Positions 8,220 through 17,547 of a stretch of 64,000 nucleotides of DNA are shown one piece after another. The stretch's first letter is position 1; each line of letters starts with the position of its first letter. The DNA comes from Gracilibacillus ureilyticus (lineage in GTDB: Bacteria; Bacillota; Bacilli; Bacillales; Amphibacillaceae). A program made the translations under genes and the position numbers. The DNA is taken from the NCBI RefSeq assembly GCF_900111195.1, contig NZ_FOGL01000004.1, positions 1 through 64,000 on the forward strand, given 5' to 3'. The notes under the pieces were generated by a model. That model saw only the letters and a program-made list of their open reading frames with translations, had not been told where the DNA came from and ran no database searches.

Positions 8220-8627
8220 TTAATCACGAGTAAAATAAGTGATCTTTTTACTCTCTTTTTCGTTTCTTTGTTTAACCTCTTCCACTTGTGTGTGATGATT
8301 GATATCTGATTGGATAGAGTCCACGCAATCATCACATAACTTCCCTGTACCAATTTCTTTGCCACATCTCTCACATGGGTATCCGATATTCGGAAATTGC
8401 GATTGACGCAAGCGCTTATCTTTGACAAACTGCATAATCAAATCATACTCTACACCTGTCTCTTCCACAATTTCCGGTACTGTTGCTTCTCTATTTTTAC
8501 GTATTTTCAGGAAATTATAAACAATCTGATATTTCTTTTCATCTTCCTTAAAGCAGTCCTGACATATTGGTCTTGTTGTTTTTGCAAATAACTTATCACA
8601 TCTGATGCAATTTGCTAACTCAGCCAT
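8220..8627 (-). CDS. yvyF: Flagellar-operon zinc-ribbon protein YvyF
   Basis: 135-136 residues, the family annotated as 'flagellar operon protein' in Bacilli. An N-terminal CxxC...CxxC ribbon (NCIRCDKLFAKTT, then CQDC), a central winged-helix-like segment (TVPEIVEETGVEYDLIMQFV) and a second ribbon (PCERCGKEIGTGKLCDDC) suggest nucleic-acid or protein binding. ATGs at 8630 and 8627 are both usable; the second has the better distance to GGGGAGG. A role in regulating flgM or sigma-D genes is an inference from position. Confidence 0.85.
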   Translation of the reverse strand: MAELANCIRCDKLFAKTTRPICQDCFKEDEKKYQIVYNFLKIRKNREATVPEIVEETGVEYDLIMQFVKDKRLRQSQFPNIGYPCERCGKEIGTGKLCDDCVDSIQSDINHHTQVEEVKQRNEKESKKITYFTRD

Positions 8628-8700
8628 CATAATGCCTCCCCTTGTCTAAATCTATCTTTCTGAAATTATATCATTCTAATCACACTACGTTAAGCTATAT

Positions 8701-9387
8701 CTAACGAATTAGTGTAAAACTGTACACAGGTGAACATTCGTCATCTGTCAACATCTTCGCAGCATGATGTATCGTCATACCTGTTGTATAGATATCATCG
8801 ACTAATATTACCGGACTGTTTAGTGATTTTGTTAAAATAAATGGATTTTCTGATTGAATCCGCTCTCTTCTTGATTTTTTTGACTGTTTTTCCGAACTTT
8901 GCGGTTTTCTTGCCAAAGCATTCTCAATTGGTATTTCCATCACTTTAGCAATGGCTTCTGCCTGATTGAATGCCCGTTCATGCAATCTTTCCTCAGTTAA
9001 TGGAATTGGGGTAACTTTCGCCTTCACCTTACCAAAATATTTACGATACTCCTTTATAATATAAGGTCGGAAAACCTCAATCATCTGATAATCGCCCCGG
9101 AATTTCCACTGTGCTATCACTTCCTGCATAAACGGCGTATATTGAAACACTGCCCGATTTTGCTTGAAAACACCCTGATAGACAGGATGGTTATTCCATA
9201 TAGCACAGTCAGAGCAAATGCCGGCACTCTCCATCTTTCGTCCACATTTCTTACATATTTCTTCACCAATCAGCTCAAGTCTTTGCTCACACTTTTCACA
9301 AATGTATTTTTCGACAGAAGGCAACAGAAAATTTGACCAGGTAATATCCTCCTCAATTGGACTTTGACATATAAGACATTCTCTCAT
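8701..9387 (-). CDS. comFC: Competence protein ComFC (phosphoribosyltransferase fold)
   Basis: 228 residues. ComFC acts in handling single-stranded DNA taken up during transformation. The N-terminus has two CxxC pairs (ECLICQSP and CEKCEQRL) plus ICKKCGR and CSDC, a zinc ribbon. The C-terminal half carries the PRPP-binding type motif VILVDDIYTTGMTIHHAA. The gene overlaps the 3' end of comFA by 4 bp (ATGA). No comFB lies between them, unlike B. subtilis. Confidence 0.93.
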   Translation of the reverse strand: MRECLICQSPIEEDITWSNFLLPSVEKYICEKCEQRLELIGEEICKKCGRKMESAGICSDCAIWNNHPVYQGVFKQNRAVFQYTPFMQEVIAQWKFRGDYQMIEVFRPYIIKEYRKYFGKVKAKVTPIPLTEERLHERAFNQAEAIAKVMEIPIENALARKPQSSEKQSKKSRRERIQSENPFILTKSLNSPVILVDDIYTTGMTIHHAAKMLTDDECSPVYSFTLIR

Positions 9388-10736
9388 AACTGACTCCCTT
9401 TCCTGTTCATTCCTTTTATCTGTGTGATGGCATCAACGATTGCATTTGTCTTCCCCTGATGAAGCAGTAACACTTTTCCAGTCGGATCTTCCGGACTCCT
9501 TCCAGCCCTGCCGGCAATCTGAACAATCGCCGCTTCATCGAACACTTCATGCCCTGCATCAAGAATCACTACATCAATTGACGGAAAGGTCACCCCTCGT
9601 TCAAGAATGGTTGTCGTTATTAATAAATCAAATTCCTTATCGCGGAATGCATTCACTTTCGCCTTCCGCTCTGGATCCTCTGAAAAAACTGTCGTAAATT
9701 TTAGCGGAAATCCCGTAAGCATCTCTTCCATTTTTGTCAGCATTTCCACTGTTGGAACAAAAAGCAGGAATTGTCGCTCTTGTGCTCTGCTTTGTATGTA
9801 TGCCGACAGACTTTTTGGCGGTCTGGACTGCTTCAGCTTTTTCTGGAGCTGGATGTCTAGCTTTAATTGAGGAACTGGCAATGGATGGCCATGAAAGCGG
9901 ATCGGAACGAAAACGACCGGCAGCTTCTTTGCTGCGATCCTTCTCTTTTCTTTCTTCCTTGGCGTTGCAGTGAGGTAAATGGTTGTGGCATCGCGTCTTT
10001 TCGCACGTGCAGCTAGTTTGTGGAGATTCTTATCATTGTGATACGGAAAAGCATCGAGCTCATCAATGATCATTAGATCAAATGCCTTGTAATAGCGAAT
10101 CAGTTGGTGAGTAGTAGCAATAACAAGCTGTCCTTTTCCTGTTCTTATTTCCGTACCGCCATACAATGCTTCAATCTCTGTTTGTGGGAATGCTTGCTTC
10201 AGACGGGGATAGAGTTCACGGACAACATCCGCTCTTGGTGTGGCAAGGCAGATGGATTTGCCTTGCTGGATGGCTGCTGTGATGCCGGGAAAGAGCATTT
10301 CTGTTTTGCCGGCGCCGCAGACAGCCCAGATTAACAGTTCCTGTCCTGGCGCTCTGACGGCTTGTTGAATTGCATCTGCTGCTTGCAGCTGATGCTTGGT
10401 CAGTGACCCCTCCCAGTGACAGGGATTGGTCTGTTCCGGCCAGGCTGCGTCACGTCCTGCCCAAAGATACAATTTTTCACAAAAAAGAACTCTTCCAGTT
10501 CGGAGGCAATTGCGGCAATATGGATGGGTTGTCTGGCAGCGGGCGCAGGAGATCCTGGCGAAGTGTTGGCGGTTTGTTGTGGTGCAGCGGTTGCATTTGT
10601 AATGGAATTTTTGTTTGGTGATCGCAGGGATTGTTGTCAGTTGACCGGATTGGATTAGGTGCTCGATGGTGTGTTCTGGGAGGTTGATTTCTGGTCTGAG
10701 CAGGATTTTTCCTTTGAGGGTTTGATAGGGGTCCAA
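9384..10736 (-). CDS. comFA: Competence helicase ComFA
   Basis: 450 residues. A DEAD/DEAH-type ATPase that drives internalisation of transforming DNA. Four CxxC pairs at about residues 48-91 (YKCNRC, ISCARC, YCRNC) form a zinc finger; then come Walker A (WAVCGAGKTEM), Walker B (LMIIDELDAFP), motif III (LTATP) and the helicase C-terminal IVQIAGRAGRSPEDP. The gene is visibly richer in G+C than its neighbours. It overlaps comFC by 4 bp. Confidence 0.95.
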   Translation of the reverse strand: MDPYQTLKGKILLRPEINLPEHTIEHLIQSGQLTTIPAITKQKFHYKCNRCTTTNRQHFARISCARCQTTHPYCRNCLRTGRVLFCEKLYLWAGRDAAWPEQTNPCHWEGSLTKHQLQAADAIQQAVRAPGQELLIWAVCGAGKTEMLFPGITAAIQQGKSICLATPRADVVRELYPRLKQAFPQTEIEALYGGTEIRTGKGQLVIATTHQLIRYYKAFDLMIIDELDAFPYHNDKNLHKLAARAKRRDATTIYLTATPRKKEKRRIAAKKLPVVFVPIRFHGHPLPVPQLKLDIQLQKKLKQSRPPKSLSAYIQSRAQERQFLLFVPTVEMLTKMEEMLTGFPLKFTTVFSEDPERKAKVNAFRDKEFDLLITTTILERGVTFPSIDVVILDAGHEVFDEAAIVQIAGRAGRSPEDPTGKVLLLHQGKTNAIVDAITQIKGMNRKGSQL

Positions 10737-10787
10737 TGGGGATTCCTCCTTTAGTTTGGGGAGGCGAGAGTGATTCCCGCCTTATTA

Positions 10788-11630
10788 TTATTCTTTGTAC
10801 CAGCCTAGGCCGAGGGCGCCTTCACCGAGGTGTGTGCCGATTACCGGGCCGAAATAGCTGACGATTACTGTGACATTGCTGTATTGTGATTCTAATTGCT
10901 GTTTGATCTGATTGGCATCTTCTTCTCTGTTTGCGTGAATGATCGTTGCCTGGATTGGAACTCCTGTACTTGCGTCTTCATCAAACAGCTGGAAAATCCG
11001 CTTCATTGCTTTCTTTTCTGTTCTTATTTTTTCAAATGGAACGATTTTTGTTTCTTCAAAATGTAAGATTGGCTTCACTTGCAGCATGCTTCCGATAATT
11101 GCCTGGGCACCGTTCAATCTGCCGCCGCGGTGCAGGTGGGATAAATCTGCCACCATGAAATATGCTCTTAATGATTGTTTTATTTCGTCAAGTCGCTTAA
11201 TAATTGTTTCTGCATCTTTGCCTTGTTTAGCAAGTTTGGCAGCTTCCAGTACGTAGAAGCCTTGAGCAAGGCAGCTGATTTCTGAATCATATGGGAATAC
11301 TTCGATATTTTCTGCCATGTCTTTTGCTGTGACGGAAGTCTGGTATGTACCGCTGATTCCGCTTGATAGTGTGATGATGATGGCTTGGTCATAATCTTTG
11401 GAGAGGTGTTCGATTGTTTCCATAATCACACCAATGGAAGGCTGAGATGTTTTTGGCAGTTGTTCGACTGTTTTTACTTTTTCGTAAAATTCTGCCGCTG
11501 TTATGTCTACTTCTTCACGGTAGGCACTATCGCCAAATACGACACTTAATGGCACCATGTGAATGTTAAATTCATTTCTAATATTTTCAGGTATGTATGA
11601 TGTACTATCTGTTATAATTGCGACACTCAT
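10788..11630 (-). CDS. degV: DegV family fatty-acid-binding protein
   Basis: 280 residues. DegV/FakB-type proteins bind a fatty acid for phosphorylation by a FakA kinase. Seen are the N-terminal IITDSTSYIP, VPLSVVFGD, the TSQPSIG segment, the ILTSSGISGTY-like motif (IITLSSGISGTYQTS) and HLHRGGRLNG. It lies between degU and comFA, as in B. subtilis. Confidence 0.92.
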   Translation of the reverse strand: MSVAIITDSTSYIPENIRNEFNIHMVPLSVVFGDSAYREEVDITAAEFYEKVKTVEQLPKTSQPSIGVIMETIEHLSKDYDQAIIITLSSGISGTYQTSVTAKDMAENIEVFPYDSEISCLAQGFYVLEAAKLAKQGKDAETIIKRLDEIKQSLRAYFMVADLSHLHRGGRLNGAQAIIGSMLQVKPILHFEETKIVPFEKIRTEKKAMKRIFQLFDEDASTGVPIQATIIHANREEDANQIKQQLESQYSNVTVIVSYFGPVIGTHLGEGALGLGWYKE

Positions 11631-11799
11631 TACATCTAATCCTTCCTAATAAAGTTCTTGCCTCCTATTTTACCTAACAATCTGGAAATTGCCTAGTGCT
11701 AATATAATATATCTGGTTTTTCGTTCTAATTATGATACGAGAAAAGAGGAAGGAATGATTATTGTCTAAAGTTTAAGGAATTTAAGGGTAGGAAAATTA
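11631..11799. other. Intergenic, nothing recognised
   Basis: AT-rich sequence upstream of degV. It probably holds the degV promoter on the minus strand, but no clear -10/-35 pair stands out. Confidence 0.3.
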
Positions 11800-12015
11800 G
11801 ACCCCATTCTTAGCGGAGGGGAATACGCAGACTCCTGCGGGAACAGCGTAAGCCGAAGATCCCGCAGGAAAGCGAGCTTTGCTTTCTGAGGAAGCTAAGG
11901 CCGCGCTCGCGGCATAGAAAACACTCCTCAAGTGACCTGTCTTGAGGAGATGTTGCACTTGTGCCCTTGGGTAAAAGCGAGGTATTTTGACGGAGCGATA
12001 GTGGAACCAGTCTCT
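11800..12015. repeat. Bacillaceae-type intergenic repeat (GC-rich, structured)
   Basis: About 210 bp of GC-rich sequence unlike the surroundings. It begins near AGCGGAGGGGAATACGCAGA and contains an inverted pair ACTCCTGCGGGA/TCCCGCAGGA, a GCTAAGGCCGCGCTCGCGGC segment, and TCCTCAAG/CTTGAGGA arms around 11923-11950. Similar 'GGAGGGGAA..CGCAGACTCC' blocks recur between genes in many Bacillaceae genomes. ORFs crossing it are not codon-like. Its function is unknown; mobile non-autonomous element or structured RNA are both possible. Confidence 0.55.
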
Positions 12016-12027
12016 TAATGAACAAAT

Positions 12028-12058
12028 AACCCGAACATCTAAATGATTGTTCGGGTTT
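12028..12058. terminator. Terminator after degU (possibly bidirectional)
   Basis: AACCCGAACA and TGTTCGGGTT arms with a short AT loop form a strong stem. On the minus strand it is followed by ATTTGTT, and it ends the degS-degU transcript. Confidence 0.6.
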
Positions 12059-12105
12059 AGTGCAGGTAAAATAGTTAGTCCCAGCCTCTTTGCTTCGGCT
12101 TCTTA

Positions 12106-12807
12106 TTATAAGATCTCAACCCAGCCTTTTTTAATTGCAATAACTACTGCCTGCGTACGGTCTTTCACTTTCATTTTCTGCAGGATACTGCTGACATGGT
12201 TCTTGACTGTTTTTTCACTGATATACAATGATTCTGAGATTCCTTTGTTACTCTTTCCTTCTGCCAATAATTGAAGAACCTGGCACTCTCTTCTTGTTAA
12301 AAGGTGAAGTGGTTTACGGTGGTCAATTTTCTTCAATTTCGATAATGTATTATCAGATCCGTATAATGCATCTTCTTCAGATATTAAACGGCGGTATTCT
12401 TTCACAAGGTTGTGGGTTACTTTCGGATGAAGATAAGAACCTCCCTCACTAACAACGGTAATCGCTTCAATTAATGCATCAGAATCCATTTCCTTTAAGA
12501 GATACCCTTGTGCACCTGATTTCAGGGCATGTGTTACATAGTTTTCATCATCATGAATCGAAAGGATGATTACTTTTACACCAGGATATTTGTTTAATAA
12601 TTCAGAAGTTGCCTCCACTCCATTTACACTAGGCATATTGATATCCATTAGTACGACATCAGGCTTGTACTTCTTCACTAGCTCAATTGCCATGGAGCCA
12701 TCGTCACCTTCTGCCAGAACGTTAAATTCAGATTCGAGCTCAAGTATACGTTTTACTCCTTCTCGAAATAGTTTGTGGTCATCAATTAAAATAATATTTG
12801 TAGTCAT
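12106..12807 (-). CDS. degU: Response regulator DegU
   Basis: 233 residues. A NarL/FixJ-type regulator of exoenzymes, competence and motility. The receiver domain has D9-D10, the phosphoacceptor D55 in [13 protein letters not shown], and the conserved Lys in the [13 protein letters not shown] region. The C-terminal LuxR-type HTH ([20 protein letters not shown], then [14 protein letters not shown]) is intact. It follows degS by about 110 bp. Confidence 0.96.
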   Translation of the reverse strand: MTTNIILIDDHKLFREGVKRILELESEFNVLAEGDDGSMAIELVKKYKPDVVLMDINMPSVNGVEATSELLNKYPGVKVIILSIHDDENYVTHALKSGAQGYLLKEMDSDALIEAITVVSEGGSYLHPKVTHNLVKEYRRLISEEDALYGSDNTLSKLKKIDHRKPLHLLTRRECQVLQLLAEGKSNKGISESLYISEKTVKNHVSSILQKMKVKDRTQAVVIAIKKGWVEIL

Positions 12808-12917
12808 TATTGTTAACCTCCTCAGATTCCCTTTATATTTATTTGTCTATTTCACTGTTTGTCTTAAATATTACTAACCTATACTATTATACACATTGTC
12901 AGAGAATTGTGTAAAAT

Positions 12918-14045
12918 TTAGGATGAAAGTGGGATTTTTATGTAAATTTTTGTACCTTCTCCTACTTTTGTAACGATATCCAGTTCTCCGCCTAACATAT
13001 CAATTCGTTCATTCATCCCAATTAATCCGAATGACTTATCTTTCTTTTGGCTGCGGTCAAATCCAATCCCGTTATCTTTGATCACTGCTGTTACATAGTC
13101 TTTTACAATTTCAAGTTTCACATCAATCCGTTCGGCTTTAGCATGTTTGATTGCATTTTGAATGGATTCCTGAATTAAGCGAAATAATGCTACTTCATAC
13201 TGACTCGCCAGTCTTTCTTCTTTTGCTCTGTACTGAAAATGAATATTAGGATGCTGTTCCTCCAGTGTGGCAATATACTTCTTAATGGTTGGCACAAGGC
13301 CAAGATCATCTAACGCCATTGGACGAAGATCATATATAATCCGCCGCACTTCCTGCAGGGACGAACGGATCAGTGTACGAACATTGCGCATTTCTTTCAT
13401 CGCACTTTCCGTGTCACCTTTGCGGTATGTTCTGTCAACAATTTCTGAGCGGAGTAAGATGTTTGCTAGCATTTGGGCAGGGCCATCATGCATTTCACGG
13501 GACAGCTTTCTTCTCTCCTCCTCCTGTGCTTCAATAATTTGCAATCCAAACGCCTGTTTTTCCTGGGCATTTTGCAGGAGATCGGAAATATGCTTAAAAT
13601 CTTCACTTAAATAGTTAAGTACAATTGAAATTTTTCCCATTAAACCTTCTGCACGCTCTACCATTTTTTCAATTGACTTCAAACGCAGCTCTAAGTCGTC
13701 ACGCCGCTCGCGCAGTGCTTTTTCCTTATCCCGTTTTACAATAAATTCTGACTGAATTTTATGGGCATTATCATATGCTTCTCTAATTTTATCTTCTGAA
13801 TAGACAGAGAAGTTCCTACTGACAACAGATAACTTTCTTCTGGCAGCTTTCGAGTTAATCTCAAGCTGGTCGCCTTCTTCAATGACAACAGCAACCTTTT
13901 CTTTTAAATCTTCCAGTTCTGTTTTTATTCGCTCATATTCTTTACGGGATTCCTCTGAAATATGAAAGACTTCATCCTTACTATTTTTTACTGTTTCTAT
14001 CATCTCTTGTATAATATAATCTAAATCGTGGTCCCATGTTTCCAT
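12918..14045 (-). CDS. degS: Sensor histidine kinase DegS
   Basis: 375 residues, cytoplasmic, with no membrane segment. A long N-terminal coiled-coil sensor region (about 1-170) precedes the HPK7 dimerisation motif LSREMHDGPAQMLANILLRS with phospho-His at about residue 186, and the ATPase domain with QESIQNAIKHAKA, DNGIGFD and FGLIGMNERI motifs. It phosphorylates DegU. It is transcribed away from yvyE, from which it is divergent. Confidence 0.96.
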   Translation of the reverse strand: METWDHDLDYIIQEMIETVKNSKDEVFHISEESRKEYERIKTELEDLKEKVAVVIEEGDQLEINSKAARRKLSVVSRNFSVYSEDKIREAYDNAHKIQSEFIVKRDKEKALRERRDDLELRLKSIEKMVERAEGLMGKISIVLNYLSEDFKHISDLLQNAQEKQAFGLQIIEAQEEERRKLSREMHDGPAQMLANILLRSEIVDRTYRKGDTESAMKEMRNVRTLIRSSLQEVRRIIYDLRPMALDDLGLVPTIKKYIATLEEQHPNIHFQYRAKEERLASQYEVALFRLIQESIQNAIKHAKAERIDVKLEIVKDYVTAVIKDNGIGFDRSQKKDKSFGLIGMNERIDMLGGELDIVTKVGEGTKIYIKIPLSS

Positions 14046-14177
14046 CTTTACCTCTCACCACCTAGTTTCAATGACATAATTCGAATTGTTTAGTACTATT
14101 TATGGGGGCCTTTTCACATTTTTTAATTTTACACCTATTTATATCATATACACAAATTTTATCCAGGAGGGAAATCA

Positions 14178-14819
14178 ATGCTTGACCAATATTATACAGT
14201 AAAACTACAGGGGTGTGATGAACAAATTATTCAGAAATCCCGTTTTATAGGCTATGTGAAGCGTGTGGAGACAGAAGAAGCTGCACAACAGTTTATTCAG
14301 GAAATAAAAAAGAAACATGCTGATGCGACACATAACTGTTCTGCATATATGATCGGTGAAAATGATCAGATTCAAAAAGCAAGTGATGACGGTGAGCCAA
14401 GCGGCACAGCTGGTGTTCCGATCTTAGAGGTAATAAAAAAAAGACAGTTAAAAGATACTGCCGTTGTTGTTACACGCTATTTTGGCGGAATTAAACTTGG
14501 TGCAGGAGGACTGATACGTGCATATGCGGGTACAACGTCTTTAGCAATAAATACAACAGGTGTTGTGGAACGAAAGAAAATGAACCAGTTCCTTGTCACT
14601 GTTGACTATACACTGTTAGGGAAATTAGAAAATGAAATCCGTCATACGGAATATTTATTAGATCACATAGACTATCTGGAACAAGTGACACTTCAAATAT
14701 ATGTAAACAGCGGAGAAGAAGATTCCTTTCAGCAATGGATCATTAATATGACTAATGGAACAGCACACATTAATCAGGGTGATTCGAAATACATAGAAAT
14801 AGATGTGCCGAATCCATAA
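14178..14819 (+). CDS. yvyE: YigZ/IMPACT family protein
   Basis: 213 residues. The N-terminal UPF0029 domain has KSRFIGYVKRVETEEAA, the ASDDGEPSGTAGVPIL signature and VVVTRYFGGIKLGAGGLIRA. The C-terminal ferredoxin-like domain is DUF1949 type. The divergent position next to degS matches B. subtilis yvyE. The ribosome binding site CAGGAGGGAAATC fixes the start. Family members may act on translation/ribosomes; the biochemical role is unsettled. Confidence 0.93.
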   Translation: MLDQYYTVKLQGCDEQIIQKSRFIGYVKRVETEEAAQQFIQEIKKKHADATHNCSAYMIGENDQIQKASDDGEPSGTAGVPILEVIKKRQLKDTAVVVTRYFGGIKLGAGGLIRAYAGTTSLAINTTGVVERKKMNQFLVTVDYTLLGKLENEIRHTEYLLDHIDYLEQVTLQIYVNSGEEDSFQQWIINMTNGTAHINQGDSKYIEIDVPNP

Positions 14820-14846
14820 TTTTTTTCAAATTACAAAGTATATGGT

Positions 14847-14886
14847 GAGTGTGAATACATATATCGATTATTCACACTCTGTTTAT
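14847..14886 (+). terminator. Terminator after yvyE
   Basis: GAGTGTGAAT (14847-14856) pairs with ATTCACACTC (14870-14879), followed by TGTTTAT. It overlaps the 3' end of the small gene on the other strand. Confidence 0.75.
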
Positions 14887-15030
14887 TTATTTTTTAAATG
14901 GCAGCAAATTGGATTGCCTAATCTCATGTGATAATTTTTTTATAAAGTCTTCAGAATTGTTAATTTGTTTTCGTTCGGTTTGATCCAGCATTTTTTCCAG
15001 GATTGATCGATATATTTCCTGTTCCGACAA
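14887..15030 (-). CDS. Small TTG-start protein downstream of sinR
   Basis: A 47-residue ORF with TTG start at 15030-15028, preceded by a GGGGTGAG ribosome binding site. It reads M-SEQEIYRSILEKMLDQTER, then KQINNSEDFIKKLSHEIRQ and SNLLPFKK. It is amphipathic, helical and highly charged, with no cysteine. Size and location near sinR suggest a small regulatory partner such as an anti-repressor or kinase inhibitor, but it lacks the clear SinI core and I do not recognise the family. It is short enough to be missed by standard gene callers. Confidence 0.5.
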   Translation of the reverse strand: MSEQEIYRSILEKMLDQTERKQINNSEDFIKKLSHEIRQSNLLPFKK

Positions 15031-15305
15031 ATTCTCACCCCATTTGTATGCATCTTCTATATCATATGTGTTTCGTCTATAACTGTGTCGTTATGTCTGT
15101 TGCAGATGAATTCCTTTTTCAAAAGAATTCAGTCACTCTTAATTTGGTAAAAATTAATTAATCCAACATCTATCATAGCGTACAATATAGGGCAAAAAAA
15201 AGCAAAATAAATTTGTTTGATAGACTATCTTTCATTTTCATTGAGTCATTAAGTTTGCTGGTGATATTAGAGTAGATGAAGGCGGGTTAAAGGGCTATAT
15301 AAATA
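15031..15305. other. Intergenic between sinR terminator and the small gene
   Basis: AT-rich, with no ORF. An inverted repeat GAATTCCTTTT/AAAAGAATTC lies at about 15108-15130, upstream of the 47-residue gene. No confident promoter is called. Confidence 0.3.
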
Positions 15306-15342
15306 GAAAAAAAAGTCAGTCACTCTCTTGCTAGTGGCTGAC
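15306..15342 (-). terminator. Terminator after sinR
   Basis: On the minus strand GTCAGCCACT pairs with AGTGACTGAC across an 8-nt loop (one internal mismatch), followed by an uninterrupted run of eight T. Confidence 0.85.
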
Positions 15343-15372
15343 AGCTGGTCTTATGTTATTATAAGTTTCTGT

Positions 15373-15699
15373 TTAATGGGTTTTTTTCCATTTGTTAAAT
15401 TCGACAAATTCTTTAAACTCTTCTTTACTAATTCCAGAACGCATAGCTTCTTCAGCTAACCTTAACCATTCGTCATCCAACTGCTCCCGAATAGCTTGAT
15501 CACTCTGATTCATTAATAGTTCATTAACGGTGACACCTAGTACTTTCCCTATTTTCTCCATAAATTGAATAGATGGGTTTGATTGAATACCTCGCTCGAT
15601 TGAACTTAAATAAGACTTAGCCACACCTGCCTGTTCGGCCACTTCGGATAATGACATTCGCTTACCTTTTCTAAGTTCCTGTATCTTTTGACCAATCAC
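15373..15699 (-). CDS. sinR: SinR-type transcriptional repressor
   Basis: About 108 residues. An N-terminal Xre-type HTH (MIGQKIQELRKGKRMSLSEV, then AGVAKSYLSSIERGIQSNPS) closely follows B. subtilis SinR, which represses biofilm matrix genes. The C-terminal Sin dimerisation helices (LDDEWLRLAEEAMRSGISKE, then EFKEFVEFNKWKK) are also present. The GTG at 15699 matches the family start and sits 6 nt after AGGTG; an in-frame GTG at 15708 is less likely. No sinI is seen upstream. Confidence 0.9.
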   Translation of the reverse strand: MIGQKIQELRKGKRMSLSEVAEQAGVAKSYLSSIERGIQSNPSIQFMEKIGKVLGVTVNELLMNQSDQAIREQLDDEWLRLAEEAMRSGISKEEFKEFVEFNKWKKTH

Positions 15700-15972
15700 A
15701 TGAATCACCTACTTTCTATTTACGATTTTTATTATAGCATACTATCCCGATATCGTTCTATATAAAGTTATGTTTTTTGTCGAAAAGATGAATAAATCAT
15801 GATTAATCGGGTGTTTCGGACTAAAAAATAGTCAATTTTACCTATACAAGTTCTCGATTCCGAATGGGTCTCTATTACTTCTTCAAATTCATTCCAATTC
15901 AGCCAATTTGCTGTGAATCTGTCATCATAGTTTGATACAATACTCGTATGAAAAACTAAAGGGAGAAATAAA
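15700..15972. other. Divergent promoter region sinR / MFS gene
   Basis: AT-rich intergenic region between two divergent genes. A minus-strand ORF entering the MFS gene (to 16139) is not credible because it runs antisense through its coding region. AAAGGGAG before 15973 is the MFS ribosome binding site. Confidence 0.4.
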
Positions 15973-17448
15973 ATGCAAACAAATCGACCACTCGTATTAA
16001 TTGCACTGATTCTATCCATGTTTATGGCCGCAATAGAAGGTACTATTGTAGCTGCAGCCATGCCTAATATTGTCGGAGATTTAGGCGGGTTTACATTATA
16101 CAGCTGGGTGTTTTCCAGCTTTTTATTAATGCAAGCCATTACAACAATGGTTTACGGAAAGCTGGCAGACTTATTTGGCCGCAAACCGGTTTTTATGTTT
16201 GGTGTCATCATCTTTCTCATTGGTTCATTCTTATGCGGTTTAGCCAATTCCATGACAGCACTTGTTGTTTTCAGACTTATTCAGGGGGTAGGCGCTGGTG
16301 CCATACAGCCGATTGTGACAACAATTGTTGGGGACATGTATACAATCAGGGAACGAGCTAAGGTTCAAGGTTACCTAGCCAGCGTCTGGGGAATCTCTTC
16401 TGTTATCGGCCCGCTGCTAGGCGGCATTATTGTCCAGTTTGCTGATTGGGCCTGGATCTTCTGGATGAACATACCGCTCGGAATTATTGGAATCATTGGT
16501 GTTTACCGTCATTTCCATGAGGATATCACCAAAGAAAAAAAATCAATAGATTACATAGGATCCACATTATTTCTCATTGGTATATCTGCATTAATTATTG
16601 TGTTTGTACAGGCGGGCACAGTCTGGCAATGGACTTCTATTGAAACGATTTCTTTATTGCTCTTGTTTATTATAAGTATGATACTTTTTATTTTGCAAGA
16701 AAAAAAGGCTCCTTCTCCGATGATGCCATTATTTTTGTGGAAAGAGAGATTAATCATTGTTGCAAATCTTGCTACATTGCTCTCCGGAGTTATTATATTA
16801 GGATTGTCGAGTTTTCTCCCGACATATGTTCAGGGTGTAATGGAGGAATCCGCGATAGTAGCAGGGTTTGCCTTAAGTACTATGTCGATTGGCTGGCCAA
16901 TTTTTTCTACAGTAGCAGGACATTTGGTATTAAAAATCGGTTTCCGGACAACTGCGCTGTTAGGAGGAACTGCTCTATTAATTGGAACATTTCTATTTTC
17001 ATTACTAGGCCCCGATAAAGGACCTGTCTATGCAGCGGTTTGTTCTTTCATTGTCGGTGTCGGAATGGGGCTTTCCAGTACAACTTTTATTGTGGCAATA
17101 CAAAATCATGTCGACTGGAATGTTCGCGGTGCCGCAACTTCACTCAACATGTTTATGCGAATTATCGGCAGTGCTGTCGGTGCCTCTTTTTTAGGCGGGT
17201 TAATGAACCAGCAAATGCAGAAATATTTTCAGAACAAAGAAGTTAACGTTAATATCAGCAATACGGATCTCCTGCTTGATGAAGACATGCGGCAGAATGT
17301 TACAGCAGATGAACTACTGACCATTCAGGACGGGTTAAGTTTCGCCTTACATCATGTGTATCAGGGATTATTTATCATCGGGATTCTCACTTTTATTATT
17401 CTATTGTTTTTCCCGAAAGTAACACCTGACGATGCAAAAAAAATATAA
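15973..17448 (+). CDS. MFS drug-efflux transporter, DHA2 (14-helix) type
   Basis: 491 residues with about 14 hydrophobic segments. Helix 1 has IEGTIVAAAMPNIVGDLGG (motif D1 of DHA2 exporters). The loop 2-3 motif A is present as GKLADLFGRKPVFMFGV, and motif C-like VWGISSVIGPLLGGIIVQF lies in helix 5. It probably exports amphiphilic or cationic drugs by proton antiport; the substrate is not predictable. It stands alone, divergent from sinR. Confidence 0.88.
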   Translation: MQTNRPLVLIALILSMFMAAIEGTIVAAAMPNIVGDLGGFTLYSWVFSSFLLMQAITTMVYGKLADLFGRKPVFMFGVIIFLIGSFLCGLANSMTALVVFRLIQGVGAGAIQPIVTTIVGDMYTIRERAKVQGYLASVWGISSVIGPLLGGIIVQFADWAWIFWMNIPLGIIGIIGVYRHFHEDITKEKKSIDYIGSTLFLIGISALIIVFVQAGTVWQWTSIETISLLLLFIISMILFILQEKKAPSPMMPLFLWKERLIIVANLATLLSGVIILGLSSFLPTYVQGVMEESAIVAGFALSTMSIGWPIFSTVAGHLVLKIGFRTTALLGGTALLIGTFLFSLLGPDKGPVYAAVCSFIVGVGMGLSSTTFIVAIQNHVDWNVRGAATSLNMFMRIIGSAVGASFLGGLMNQQMQKYFQNKEVNVNISNTDLLLDEDMRQNVTADELLTIQDGLSFALHHVYQGLFIIGILTFIILLFFPKVTPDDAKKI

Positions 17449-17547
17449 CTGAACTGTAAATGACAATTACAGGAAAGCGCTTTATAAATATGGTATACTG
17501 AAAATAAGTAATTCGTTCTGATGGGATCATCTGAACAGGAGAGGGGT

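Noticed and set aside
8177-8428. 83-residue ORF overlapping yvyF
   Set aside because: Different frame of the same strand inside a recognised zinc-ribbon gene; shadow ORF.
11810-12025. 71-residue minus-strand ORF
   Set aside because: It falls entirely in the GC-rich intergenic repeat and its composition reflects the repeat, not a protein.
15768-16139. 123-residue ORF opposite the MFS gene start
   Set aside because: It overlaps the first third of helix-coding sequence of a clear transporter and would block its promoter; no ribosome binding site.
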